Below, piece after piece: positions 1 to 8,161 of a stretch of 20,256 bases of DNA. The DNA is from DAIRET01 sp036795455 (GTDB lineage Bacteria; Bacteroidota; Ignavibacteria; Ignavibacteriales; Ignavibacteriaceae). A program made the position numbers and the translations under genes. Numbering within the stretch: position 1 is the first letter of the stretch; each line of letters starts with the position of its first letter. Under the pieces are notes generated by a model. That model did not search any database. It saw nothing but the letters and a program-made list of their open reading frames with translations, and had not been told where the DNA came from. Where the stretch lies: NCBI GenBank assembly GCA_036795455.1, contig DAIRET010000033.1, forward strand, positions 1-20,256. Reading direction: 5' to 3'.

Positions 1-1333
1 TTGAAAGCATACCGACTGCAGAAATCGCTATTCCATATAATCCTCCAAAATGAAAAGAGATGATAATCGAGAATGCGATAATAAGAATCGGGATTGTTGT
101 TGAAAGCATTCCTACACTTAAACCTGCTATAATATTTGTTGCGGTACCTGTAACTGATTGTTCTACAATTCCCTTAACAGGTGAATAATGCGTCCCGGTA
201 TGAAACTCCGTAACAAGACCTATTAACACGCCTGCAATTAATCCGGAAGCGGTGGCGATAAAAACTCCGGTGGATGTTAATTCTCTTACCAGAGCTTCAC
301 CGGTTGCACTTATGTACAAAGGATCAACAAAAGTCCATGATTCCGGCAGCATCCATTTAATGATAAACCAGAGAGAGATAATCATTAAGATTGAAGACCC
401 GAATTCTCCCATATTTAAAGCTCTTTGAGGATTGCCCCCCTCTTTAGTTCTTACAAAAAAAGTTCCTATTATAGACATCACAATCCCGATAGAAGCGATT
501 ACAAGAGGTAGAATAATTGCTCCCATTCCATTAAATTTATCTGCAAATTCCGGGACATTAAAGAACACTGTACCGAGCACCATTGTTCCGATAATCGCAC
601 CTACGTAAGATTCAAAAAGATCTGCACCCATACCTGCGACATCACCTACATTATCGCCGACATTGTCGGCTATTGTAGCGGGGTTAAGCGGGTGATCTTC
701 CGGGATCCCGGCTTCAACTTTTCCAACTAAATCAGCACCGACATCGGCAGCTTTTGTATAAATTCCGCCTCCAACGCGTGCAAAAAGTGCAATCGAAGAA
801 GCTCCGAACGAGAAGCCGGTTAAAATTGTTATTACCCGGTTCAAATCTTCTACGGAAGATGTACCAAAAAGATTTGCATAAATAATGAATAGAACACTTA
901 ATCCTATAACTCCAAGTCCAACAACTCCTAATCCCATTACAGAGCCTCCGGCAAAAGCGACCATCAGAGCTTTATCAAGACTTTTAATTGCAGCATTAGT
1001 AGTACGAACATTTGCGCGTGTAGCTGTTTTCATTCCTATAAATCCCGCAAGAGCCGAACAGAAAGCACCTGTAATAAATGAAACTGCTATCAATGGGTGG
1101 GAATTATTTGAGTCGGCAGAAAGTGCTAAAAGAATAGCAACTGAAATCACAAAAATTGAAAGGACTTTATATTCAGCCTTCAGGAATGCCATAGCTCCTT
1201 CGGCAATATGCCCTGCAATTTTTTTCATTTCGTCGGTTCCAGCATCTAATTTAGTAATCCACGCAGACTTAAAGAATGTGTAAAAAAGTGCAAGAATTCC
1301 AAATACTGGAATTAAATAAATAAGTATATCCAC
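1..1333 (-). CDS. hppA: Membrane-bound ion-translocating pyrophosphatase (partial, C-terminus off window)
   Basis: Membrane pyrophosphatase: hydrolyses cytosolic PPi and uses the energy to pump H+ or Na+ across the cytoplasmic membrane. I translated the minus strand from 1333. The first 444 codons are open and hydrophobic, with many membrane helices. The PPi/Mg-binding loop begins GGGIYTKAADVGADL at residue 188 and is followed by the acidic EDHPLNPATIADNVGDNVGD stretch. The DLFESY segment carries the helix Glu found in bacterial Na+- and H+-pumping forms. The start is GTG at 1331-1333, with a strong GGAGGG ribosome site just upstream and a family-typical N-terminus (MDILIYLIPVFG). The read stops before the second catalytic loop and before the Ala/Lys position that separates K+-dependent from K+-independent enzymes, so ion and K+ type are undecided. 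It lies 33 nt after pth and is probably the last gene of the prs operon visible here. Confidence 0.95.
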   Translation of the reverse strand, partial: MDILIYLIPVFGILALFYTFFKSAWITKLDAGTDEMKKIAGHIAEGAMAFLKAEYKVLSIFVISVAILLALSADSNNSHPLIAVSFITGAFCSALAGFIGMKTATRANVRTTNAAIKSLDKALMVAFAGGSVMGLGVVGLGVIGLSVLFIIYANLFGTSSVEDLNRVITILTGFSFGASSIALFARVGGGIYTKAADVGADLVGKVEAGIPEDHPLNPATIADNVGDNVGDVAGMGADLFESYVGAIIGTMVLGTVFFNVPEFADKFNGMGAIILPLVIASIGIVMSIIGTFFVRTKEGGNPQRALNMGEFGSSILMIISLWFIIKWMLPESWTFVDPLYISATGEALVRELTSTGVFIATASGLIAGVLIGLVTEFHTGTHYSPVKGIVEQSVTGTATNIIAGLSVGMLSTTIPILIIAFSIIISFHFGGLYGIAISAVGMLS

Positions 1334-1366
1334 TTTACCCTCCGGAAAAAGCTATTGAATTAATGA

Positions 1367-1966
1367 TTATTGTTCTACTTTAGGTTTATTATTTTTAATA
1401 ATCCGGCTTTGACTAAATACTTCGAGCATTCTTTTTTCACCGCCGGTAATAAATGCAATACATAGATCTTTACAAAGTTCAAAAGCCGGTTTAATGGTTT
1501 CTGTCTCGGATTCAGAAAAATTACTGAGTACATACAAAGCCATTTCACCGGGTTTAAAGTTTTTTCCAATGCCAATTCTTATTCTGGGAAATTTTTCGTC
1601 ATTAAGGTGGTAAATAATGGAATGAACGCCATTATGACCTCCGTCGCCACCGTTTAATTTAACTTTAATGCTTCCCGGTTCAAGATTTACATCATCATAA
1701 ACAACGAGTAGATCTTCGTTGGAAAGATTGTAATGTTCAAAAACCTGCTTAACAACATTTCCGCTAAGATTGACGAAAGTGGAGGGTTTGATCAAGACGA
1801 AGGGAGAATTGTCTATCTTCCCTTCAAAAAAATAATAATCCCCTTTCGAAGGGGAGAATTCGTTTGAGAAATAATTAGATAAATAGTCTAAAAAAGCAAC
1901 CCCTACATTATGGCGGTTTAGCCTATAATTAGTTCCGGGGTTGCCTATCCCAAAAATTGCTTTCAA
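1367..1966 (-). CDS. pth: Peptidyl-tRNA hydrolase
   Basis: Cleaves the ester bond of peptidyl-tRNAs that drop off ribosomes and so recycles tRNA in the cytoplasm. At 199 aa it has the usual Pth length. The family residues are visible: N9 in GNPG, the catalytic H19 in RHNVG, N66 in FVNLSG, D91 in VVYDD, and N112 in GGHNG, matching N10, H20, N68, D93 and N114 of the E. coli enzyme. The start codon is TTG (1964-1966), giving the canonical KAIFGIGNPG N-terminus, and lies only 3 nt after the rplY stop. Its only purine-rich upstream sequence is inside the end of rplY, so translational coupling is likely. The order prs-rplY-pth is common in bacteria. Confidence 0.96.
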   Translation of the reverse strand: MKAIFGIGNPGTNYRLNRHNVGVAFLDYLSNYFSNEFSPSKGDYYFFEGKIDNSPFVLIKPSTFVNLSGNVVKQVFEHYNLSNEDLLVVYDDVNLEPGSIKVKLNGGDGGHNGVHSIIYHLNDEKFPRIRIGIGKNFKPGEMALYVLSNFSESETETIKPAFELCKDLCIAFITGGEKRMLEVFSQSRIIKNNKPKVEQ

Positions 1967-1969
1967 CTG

Positions 1970-2599
1970 TTATTCTTCTTTTTCCTTACCTTTAGAAATC
2001 ACTTCCGGTTCTTTTATTTCTGCAGCAGAAACATCTTCTGATTCTTTAGCACCCTTAGGTGAAGCTATACTAACAATAACCGATTCCGGTGCGTTCAATA
2101 TCTCGAAATTTTCTACTGTAACATCTTTCACTTGTATCGAATCACCGATTTTCAGGTTGGAAATATCAATTGTAACATTTTCTGGAATGTTACGCGGTAA
2201 GCATTCAATTTCAAGTTTGTGAACTAATTCATTTAATACCCCACCTTCGCGAACTCCTACCGGATTGCCTGTAAATAAAACAGGAACTTCAAGTTGAATT
2301 TTTTCTCCTCTAATAATACCGAGTAAATCGAAATGAATTACTTTATCGGTAACAGGGTCAAACTGGGTATCTTTCAGAATGCATTCAAATTCGCTTCCGT
2401 CATCAAGTTTAAGATCGATTAAATGGGTTTCGGAAGTGAATACAAACTGATTAATTGAATTTTCCGGTACTTCAATAGCGATCGGGTCGGTGGTTCTCAA
2501 ATAGAAAACACCAGGAACCGAGCCGGAATTTCTCAGCTTGGTAAGATATGATTTAGAAAACTCTGTTCTTTTTTTTGCTTTTAATACTACTTTTTCCAT
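1970..2599 (-). CDS. rplY: 50S ribosomal protein L25, long CTC-type
   Basis: Binds 5S rRNA in the central protuberance of the large ribosomal subunit. The 209-aa length identifies the long general-stress (CTC) form rather than the ~94-aa E. coli L25. Residues 1-92 form the 5S-binding beta-barrel domain (start MEKVVLKAKKRTE, VPGVFY near 29-34, FDLL near 90). Residues 98-183 form the second beta domain with the typical PVGVREGG and LPRNIPE motifs. The last ~25 residues are a charged, acidic, low-complexity tail. A strong AGGAGA ribosome site precedes the ATG. It sits 24 nt after prs and 3 nt before pth on the same strand, which suggests an operon. Confidence 0.95.
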   Translation of the reverse strand: MEKVVLKAKKRTEFSKSYLTKLRNSGSVPGVFYLRTTDPIAIEVPENSINQFVFTSETHLIDLKLDDGSEFECILKDTQFDPVTDKVIHFDLLGIIRGEKIQLEVPVLFTGNPVGVREGGVLNELVHKLEIECLPRNIPENVTIDISNLKIGDSIQVKDVTVENFEILNAPESVIVSIASPKGAKESEDVSAAEIKEPEVISKGKEKEE

Positions 2600-2623
2600 T
2601 ATTTCTCCTAATGTACACTAAAT

Positions 2624-3568
2624 TTATCCTTTATCAACATCAAATAGCGAACTAATTGATTCATTTTTGTTAGTTCTTATAATTGCTTCGGCAAAAAGGT
2701 CTGAAGCCGTAACAACTGTAATTTTTTCCGATTTTTTATCTTCGGGTAAAGGAATAGAATCGGAAACAAAAAGTTTTTCCAGACAAGAATTGTTGATTCT
2801 TTCTATTGCCGGACCGGAAAGTATAGGGTGAGTAACAGCACCAAAAACTCTTTTTGCTCCTTTTGCTTTCAACGCATCAATTGCGCCTACAAATGTTCCT
2901 GCAGTATCAACCAAATCATCAACAAGCAGAACATCTTTCCCGTCAACATCACCGATAATATTAACAACCTCAGTAAAATTTTGTTTCGGTCTACGCTTAT
3001 CAATAACAACTAAGTTAGCGTGCAGCCTCTTAGCGTAAGACCTTGCCATTTTAATTCCACCAACATCTGGGGATACAATAGCAATATTATCGCTCAGTTC
3101 GGAAATTATATTCATAAAAACCGAAGAACCGTATAAATGGTCAAATGGAATATCGAAAAAGCCCTGAATCTGGTGAGCGTGCAAATCCATAGTCATTACA
3201 CGGTCGGCACCCGCTACAGTTATCAAATTGGCTACCAGTTTTGCCGTAATCGATACACGCGGCTGGTCTTTTCTATCCTGCCTCGCATACCCAAAATATG
3301 GAATAACCGCTGTAATACTATTCGCGGATGCTCTTTTTGCAGCATCAACCATGATGAGCAATTCCATAAGATTATCTGAAGGAGGGCAGGTTGGCTGAAT
3401 GATAAAAATATCGGAACCCCTAATGTTCTCACCATATTTTACCCAAATCTCACCATCACTGAATCTTTTCAACTCAAGTTGTCCGAGTTCAATACCAATC
3501 TTTTCTACAATTTTTTGTGCTAAAGACCGGTTGGAACTTCCGGAAAAGACTTTAAAATTATATTCCAT
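2624..3568 (-). CDS. prs: Ribose-phosphate pyrophosphokinase (PRPP synthetase, class I)
   Basis: Makes PRPP from ribose-5-phosphate and ATP, for purine, pyrimidine, NAD, histidine and tryptophan synthesis. At 314 aa it has standard class I length. Visible motifs are the ATP-binding flexible loop YFGYARQDRK (91-100), the Mg/ribose-phosphate signature DLHAHQIQGFF (128-138), the KRRPK loop (191-195) and the PRPP-binding loop VLLVDDLVDTAGT (213-225). The ATG has no evident Shine-Dalgarno sequence. It is the first gene of the minus-strand group and has a very good FCB-type promoter 37-67 nt upstream. Confidence 0.97.
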   Translation of the reverse strand: MEYNFKVFSGSSNRSLAQKIVEKIGIELGQLELKRFSDGEIWVKYGENIRGSDIFIIQPTCPPSDNLMELLIMVDAAKRASANSITAVIPYFGYARQDRKDQPRVSITAKLVANLITVAGADRVMTMDLHAHQIQGFFDIPFDHLYGSSVFMNIISELSDNIAIVSPDVGGIKMARSYAKRLHANLVVIDKRRPKQNFTEVVNIIGDVDGKDVLLVDDLVDTAGTFVGAIDALKAKGAKRVFGAVTHPILSGPAIERINNSCLEKLFVSDSIPLPEDKKSEKITVVTASDLFAEAIIRTNKNESISSLFDVDKG

Positions 3569-3604
3569 TTACTGCTTTTAAGATTCTTATCTAAAAATAA
3601 GATG

Positions 3605-3635
3605 CAAATATAAAGAATGACACAGGTTAAATCAA
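3605..3635 (-). promoter_or_regulatory. FCB-type promoter for the prs operon
   Basis: Read on the minus strand: TTG (3633-3635), a 20-nt spacer, then TATATTTG (3605-3612). This matches the Bacteroidota -33 TTG / -7 TAnnTTTG promoter exactly. Transcription would begin around 3598-3600. A weak 6-bp inverted repeat (TCTTAT at 3585-3590, ATAAGA at 3597-3602) would lie at the 5' end of the transcript. The assignment is from pattern only. Confidence 0.7.
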
Positions 3636-3652
3636 TAAAACAGTTAATAAAG

Positions 3653-4330
3653 TTACCAACTTTTTTTCTTCCTTAACAAGAAGATAATAACCACAACAAG
3701 TACGGCACCCGACACAATATAAATCCACAATGGAGTTTCTTTCAATTTGAAAGGTCTGTAAGTAACCGAGATAGTCTTACCCCTTCCAAGTTCGGCAAGT
3801 GAATAATTCCATTCCAGTTTCCGTTTGCCGGCAGAATGAGCATTGTGAGTAATAATCTCACCGGGAAAATCATAAATATATTTTACCTGGAAATCAGAGC
3901 CGTCAAAACCAAATCCTGTAGCTACAGGCGGAATGAACTGCGAAAAAATCTTCTGCCCGGCTGCCCCATCCTTAAGAGAAAAATTCGCTTCGGAAAATGG
4001 TCTTGTGTTATTTAATGAATCGATGTGCGTAAAACTTAATTGTATAGAGGCATGAATTGTACTATCGGTAGTATCAGTATATACGGTTACATTCTCTACA
4101 TTTGAATATGAAGACGAGAACTGGTTTGTTATAGAATCCCGGTTAAATAACCCCACCTGGTTTAGTACTTCAAGTTTTAAAGTATCGGGTAGACTCATCC
4201 AATAGCTTATTCTCATTGTACCGGAACCATCAGGATAAAAACTAACCTCCTGTTCATAATTTAAACACCCGGGAAGTATAAAACATATCCAGGTAAAGAT
4301 TAATAACGTATAGAATCTTATAAACTTCAT
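3653..4330 (-). CDS. Predicted lipoprotein with C-terminal membrane helix
   Basis: I do not recognise a named family with confidence. The N-terminus is a signal peptide with a lipobox ending LPGC, so Cys22 should be lipidated. The mature part starts with LNYEQEVSFYPDGSGTMRISY and looks beta-rich. Residues about 201-219 (IYIVSGAVLVVVIIFLL) form a membrane helix, followed by a basic RKKKSW end that should stay in the cytoplasm. Lipobox, beta domain and terminal helix together resemble the LppM/DUF3153 lipoprotein layout, but that link is only inference. It appears monocistronic and is divergent from the zinc-ribbon gene. A small 6-bp hairpin (3649-3663) overlaps its stop codon and has a poor U tract. 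Confidence 0.85.
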   Translation of the reverse strand: MKFIRFYTLLIFTWICFILPGCLNYEQEVSFYPDGSGTMRISYWMSLPDTLKLEVLNQVGLFNRDSITNQFSSSYSNVENVTVYTDTTDSTIHASIQLSFTHIDSLNNTRPFSEANFSLKDGAAGQKIFSQFIPPVATGFGFDGSDFQVKYIYDFPGEIITHNAHSAGKRKLEWNYSLAELGRGKTISVTYRPFKLKETPLWIYIVSGAVLVVVIIFLLRKKKSW

Positions 4331-4436
4331 TTTTAGCTCTAACTTATATAACTGCTTATTTTGTTTGTAAAATTATGGAAATTTTTCTTGATATTCATTA
4401 AGTTTCACACTCAAATTAAAAAATTAAAGGTGAAAC

Positions 4437-4697
4437 GTGCCAACATACGATTATAAATGTAACAGTTGCGGTTACTCTTTCGAATTCTTCCAGTCAATGA
4501 AAGATGAACCGCTCAAAAAATGCCCCAAATGTAAAGGCGAACTGAAACGGCTGATAGGGGCTGGTGCCGGACCGATTTTCAAAGGCACCGGGTTTTACCA
4601 GACTGATTATAAGAATACATCTAATAATAAAAGCAAAACCGGCAGTTCGACTAGGACAAAAGAGACATCGACAAAAGATAAAACAACCACGAAATGA
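4437..4697 (+). CDS. FmdB-family small zinc-ribbon protein
   Basis: An 86-aa protein whose first 55 residues are the FmdB-type zinc ribbon, beginning MPTYDYKCNSCGYSFE. C8/C11 and C29/C32 are the two CxxC zinc knuckles, followed by the family's GPIFKGTGFYQTDY segment (45-58). The last ~28 residues are a Ser/Thr/Lys-rich disordered tail. The family is often called a putative regulator, but its molecular role is not established. The start is GTG with an AAAGG ribosome site upstream; starting here gives the standard family N-terminus. It is followed by a long inverted repeat shared with the convergent DUF192 gene. Confidence 0.9.
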   Translation: MPTYDYKCNSCGYSFEFFQSMKDEPLKKCPKCKGELKRLIGAGAGPIFKGTGFYQTDYKNTSNNKSKTGSSTRTKETSTKDKTTTK

Positions 4698-4713
4698 GCG
4701 GTTTAAAGATTAT

Positions 4714-4751
4714 AACTCTAATGGAAGGAGTTTTCTATTTCCATTAGAGTT
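4714..4751. terminator. Bidirectional terminator-like inverted repeat
   Basis: A perfect 13-bp inverted repeat: AACTCTAATGGAA (4714-4726) and TTCCATTAGAGTT (4739-4751), with a 12-nt loop. It lies between two convergent genes, 16 nt past the FmdB stop and 16 nt before the DUF192 stop. Neither side has a long T tract, so it may act as a stabilising hairpin as much as an intrinsic terminator. Confidence 0.65.
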
Positions 4752-4767
4752 TAAATTTCTGTTATTT

Positions 4768-5313
4768 TTAATCCCATGAAACTTTATCCCCTACTTCTAC
4801 TCCGTAAGAATCACAAAAACCCGCAATAACTTCAACAACATATTTAGCAGGTTTTGAAGAAGGATATGATTTATCCGAGAGGACTTGCGTGTTCTTGTGA
4901 ATTGTTACAATTTCTTTTTCGGCATTAATAAAAAGCATGTCGAGTGAAATATACGTATTCCGCATCCAGAAGGATTGGAACTGCTCGTAAGGAAAAACGA
5001 ACAGCATTCCCTGATTCTCGGTCATTGTTTTCCTGAACATCAGTCCTAATGCACGGTCATATTCGGTATCCGCAACTTCGAGATCAATTTGTTTAATTAA
5101 TTCACCTGTTTGCTTAACAAATTTCAATTCACCCTCTTTTTTAAAACTATACCCCGGAATTGATTCTTCTTCAGTTAAAGAATAATAAATAACCGCAGCA
5201 GCTATAATCAGTAACAAAGCAAAGACAAAATAAAGCCTTTGTTTTTTCTTTTTAGAAATGGCATCATGCTTTCCAATTGCTTGCTGGTGTTCCTGTTTTT
5301 TTTTCTTCGACAT
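4768..5313 (-). CDS. DUF192 family protein with N-terminal membrane anchor
   Basis: 181 aa. Residues 1-26 are strongly basic (Lys-rich). Residues about 27-45 (LYFVFALLLIIAAAVIYYS) form one membrane helix, so the rest should face the periplasm. Residues 74-180 are a DUF192 domain with the family signature R..GLMFR (87-94), QGMLFVF (101-107), FWMRNT (115-120) and SLDMLFI (123-129), ending in AKYVVEVIAGF. The biochemical function of DUF192 is unknown. The ATG has no Shine-Dalgarno sequence. It is divergent from the hydrolase with only 37 bp between starts. A perfect TATATTTG -7 element on the minus strand (5358-5365) could drive it from inside the hydrolase 5' end, but there is no TTG at the right distance. 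Confidence 0.92.
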   Translation of the reverse strand: MSKKKKQEHQQAIGKHDAISKKKKQRLYFVFALLLIIAAAVIYYSLTEEESIPGYSFKKEGELKFVKQTGELIKQIDLEVADTEYDRALGLMFRKTMTENQGMLFVFPYEQFQSFWMRNTYISLDMLFINAEKEIVTIHKNTQVLSDKSYPSSKPAKYVVEVIAGFCDSYGVEVGDKVSWD

Positions 5314-5350
5314 AATTCTATAAATTAGTTGAACATTAAATAGATATTTT

Positions 5351-6214
5351 ATGAGTTCAAATATAATAGAAAGAGAAGCAATAAAGCTAAACTCCTCTCA
5401 ACTGAAGATGATTGAAAGCGGGTGGGGTAAAGAAGTAGTTGAAAATTCCGTAGTTGAAAAAATTGTTTATCTATCCGATGGCATTAAAGTTAAAGGTTAT
5501 ATTGCCTATCCATTAGAGACCTTAACAAAAAAATTCCCGTGTTTAATTTGGAATAGAGGCGGTATTAAGGATAAAGGTTTTATTGATGAATTTAATGCAA
5601 AAGGTATACTCGGACAGATTGCAAGCAGAGGTTATGTTGTCTTCGCTTCAATGTACCGCGGAAGTATAAAGGATGAAGGAGAAGATGAATTCGGTGGAAA
5701 TGACTTAAGAGATATTGAAAACTTAATCCATCTCGCCGATGAATTTGAATTTACCGATACTTCTTGTTGGGGTATTGAAGGATGGAGCCGGGGTGGATTG
5801 ATGAGCTATTTGCTTCTAACTAAAGAAAAGTTTTTTAAATGTGCAGTTCTTATCGGAGCCATTTCCGACCTTGAAGAAACTGTTAAAGTAAACAGCTCAA
5901 TCAACGAAAGCCTGAGAAAAATTTTAAAGCATAAAGATTTCAACGAGGAGATAAAGCAAAGGTCCGTTATTAATTTTACGGAAAGGTTATCAAGTGAAAC
6001 AAATTACTTAATAATCCATGGTGGTAACGATACTGTTATTCCTCCGCAGCAATCGTTAAGAATTGCGGAAAAGTTATCCGAACTTGGAATAAACTACCGG
6101 TTGATTATTCTTGAACAGGGGGATCACTTCTTAAAGAGTCATCGTAAAGAAGTAGATGATATTAAAAGAGAGTGGTATCGAAAATACCTCTCTCCTTATA
6201 ACAATTCTATCTGA
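5351..6214 (+). CDS. Alpha/beta hydrolase, prolyl-oligopeptidase (S9)-like
   Basis: A 287-aa single-domain alpha/beta hydrolase with no beta-propeller. The nucleophile elbow GWSRGG places Ser146. The late motif HGGNDTVIPPQQS gives Asp227, and GDHF gives His259, so the catalytic triad is complete. The strand before the oxyanion region (CLIWNRGG, 64-71) and the GYVVFASMYRGS stretch (94-105) are typical of S9-like and dienelactone-hydrolase-like enzymes. There is no signal peptide, so it should be cytoplasmic. The substrate (peptide or ester) cannot be told from the sequence. The ATG has no visible Shine-Dalgarno sequence. Its last 8 bp overlap the 3' end of aspS on the other strand. Confidence 0.9.
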   Translation: MSSNIIEREAIKLNSSQLKMIESGWGKEVVENSVVEKIVYLSDGIKVKGYIAYPLETLTKKFPCLIWNRGGIKDKGFIDEFNAKGILGQIASRGYVVFASMYRGSIKDEGEDEFGGNDLRDIENLIHLADEFEFTDTSCWGIEGWSRGGLMSYLLLTKEKFFKCAVLIGAISDLEETVKVNSSINESLRKILKHKDFNEEIKQRSVINFTERLSSETNYLIIHGGNDTVIPPQQSLRIAEKLSELGINYRLIILEQGDHFLKSHRKEVDDIKREWYRKYLSPYNNSI

Positions 6215-7973
6215 TTTTTATATGTAATTCTTTTAACTGTTCTTCGCCAACGGTTGAAGGAGCTTCATCCATTAATGATATACCGCTTGCTGTTTTGGGA
6301 AAAGCAATTACTTCACGTATAGAGTTTTCACCGCAGAATAACATTGCAAGTCTATCAAAACCGAATGCAATTCCTCCATGAGGAGGCGCACCATACTGAA
6401 ATGCTTTCATCAGGAAGCCGAATTTATGTTCTGCTTCTTCTTCCGAAATTCCGAGAGCTTTAAACATTTTACTTTGTAATTCCGCATTGTGGATTCTTAT
6501 ACTTCCACCGGCAATTTCGTTCCCGTTTAATACAAGGTCATAGGCGCGTGCTTTTACAGAAGCGAGGTCTGTTTCCATCAATTGTACATCTTCAATCCGT
6601 GGAGAAGTAAACGGATGGTGCATTGCATAAAATCTTTTAGTCTCTTCATCCCACTCGAACAACGGGAAATCAGTAACCCATAATAATTTCGGTTCCGCAT
6701 CCGTTTTTATTAGCTCTAATCTTTTTGCCATTTCAAGTCTAAGTGAGCCCATTAGTGAGAGAGTTTTCCATTTAGTCCCGGTTAAAATAAAAATCAAATC
6801 GCCGGGTTTTGCATTTAAAGTATCAATTAAAGCTTTTTGTTCTTCAGTTGAAAAAAACTTCATTGTCGGTGATTCCAAACCGTCTTCTTTAACGCGGATC
6901 CAAATTAATCCGCCGGCTCCGAGTTTTTTAATAAAATCGGTAAGCACATCAAGCTGGTTCCTTGTATAATTGCCGCAGCCGGGAGCAAGCAATCCGGTTA
7001 CAATTCCGTTATTCTTTATCTGGTCTGAAAAGACTTTAAACTGCGTGTTTGTAAAAATCGGATTTAATGTTTTCATTTCAAGTTCAAAGCGGGTGTCGGG
7101 TTTATCGCTTCCGTACCTTGTCATTGCTTCCTCGAAGGACAATTTCGGCAGTGGAAGTTGAAGCTCTTTATTCCATATCTCTTTGAACAGAACCTTCATC
7201 AATCCTTCCATCATTTCAAAAACATTTTCCTGGTCTACAAAGGACATCTCAAGGTCTATTTGAGTAAATTCCGGTTGTCGATCGGCACGTAAATCTTCAT
7301 CTCTAAAACACTTTACAATTTGGAAATAGCGGTCAAAACCGGAGACCATCAGAATCTGTTTATACTGCTGCGGAGATTGCGGCAGAGCATAAAACCTTCC
7401 TTTATGAATACGGCTCGGAACAAGAAAGTCTCTTGCTCCTTCCGGGGTGCTTTTCATTAAAACAGGGGTTTCAATTTCTACAAAATTGTTTTCATCAAAA
7501 TATCTACGTACAAGTTGATACATTTTGTGCCGGAGTAATAAATTTTTCTGGACAGATTTTCTTCTTAAATCAAGGTACCTGTATTTCAATCGTAAATCTT
7601 CATTCACATCAATATTATCTGCAATTTGAAAAGGCGGAGTTTTTGACTCGTTAAGGATAACAAGTTTATCAACCATAACGTCAACATAGCCGGTAGGAAG
7701 CGAGGAATTCTCGGTTCCTTCTGGGCGTTTTCTAACTGTTCCTTCAACCGAGATAACGTATTCGCTTCGTAAATCTTTTCCCAGTTGATGAGCGTCCGGG
7801 TTATAACCGGGTTCAAAGACTACCTGGGTAATGCCGTATCTATCTCTCATTTCTATAAAGATAACGCCGCCGAGGTCTCTTCGTGCATCAACCCAACCGT
7901 TGAGTACTACTTTTTCGCCGATATTTTGTTCTCTCAATTCACCGCATGTATGCGTTCTCGTATTGAATTGCAT
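6207..7973 (-). CDS. aspS: Aspartyl-tRNA synthetase (bacterial type)
   Basis: Charges tRNA-Asp with aspartate in the cytoplasm. At 588 aa it is full-length bacterial AspRS: an N-terminal OB-fold anticodon-binding domain (1-105), a class II catalytic core, and the bacterial GAD insertion around 290-420. Motif 2 is FRDEDLRADRQPEFTQID (223-240) and motif 3 is GIAFGFDRLAML (about 534-545). In the OB fold the sequence is RRDLGG with Leu34. Non-discriminating enzymes usually have His there, so this one looks tRNA-Asp-specific, although that rule is imperfect. GGAGAA precedes the ATG. It is transcribed alone, from an FCB-type promoter. Confidence 0.97.
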   Translation of the reverse strand: MQFNTRTHTCGELREQNIGEKVVLNGWVDARRDLGGVIFIEMRDRYGITQVVFEPGYNPDAHQLGKDLRSEYVISVEGTVRKRPEGTENSSLPTGYVDVMVDKLVILNESKTPPFQIADNIDVNEDLRLKYRYLDLRRKSVQKNLLLRHKMYQLVRRYFDENNFVEIETPVLMKSTPEGARDFLVPSRIHKGRFYALPQSPQQYKQILMVSGFDRYFQIVKCFRDEDLRADRQPEFTQIDLEMSFVDQENVFEMMEGLMKVLFKEIWNKELQLPLPKLSFEEAMTRYGSDKPDTRFELEMKTLNPIFTNTQFKVFSDQIKNNGIVTGLLAPGCGNYTRNQLDVLTDFIKKLGAGGLIWIRVKEDGLESPTMKFFSTEEQKALIDTLNAKPGDLIFILTGTKWKTLSLMGSLRLEMAKRLELIKTDAEPKLLWVTDFPLFEWDEETKRFYAMHHPFTSPRIEDVQLMETDLASVKARAYDLVLNGNEIAGGSIRIHNAELQSKMFKALGISEEEAEHKFGFLMKAFQYGAPPHGGIAFGFDRLAMLFCGENSIREVIAFPKTASGISLMDEAPSTVGEEQLKELHIKIR

Positions 7974-8011
7974 TTTTATTTATTTCTCCGTCTAATTCAA
8001 AATTTAAGTTG

Positions 8012-8041
8012 TAAAGATAACCAAACAGAAAAGGTCTGCAA
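8012..8041 (-). promoter_or_regulatory. FCB-type promoter for aspS
   Basis: Read on the minus strand: TTG (8039-8041), a 19-nt spacer, then TATCTTTA (8012-8019), which has five of the six fixed bases of TAnnTTTG. It lies 38 nt upstream of the aspS start, leaving a short leader that contains GGAGAA. Pattern-based only. Confidence 0.6.
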
Positions 8042-8161
8042 AATGTAAAATATCCCGCATAAAAAAGAGAAATTAGAAGAACCTTAAAGCAGGAATAGTT
8101 GTTTTGACAATATCAATCAGTCTCATTTTTTAATAAGTAGCAGTAACGAACTCAAAACGAG

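Noticed and set aside
885..1283. 132-aa plus-strand open frame
   Set aside because: It lies wholly antisense to the clearly coding hppA and has a low-complexity Pro/Thr/Ala-rich translation with no family features.
8104..8116. TTGA-N5-TCAA as an FNR/CRP-type site between aspS and ftn
   Set aside because: The half-site spacing and inner bases do not match TTGAT-N4-ATCAA, and it is over 70 nt upstream of the ftn promoter core.
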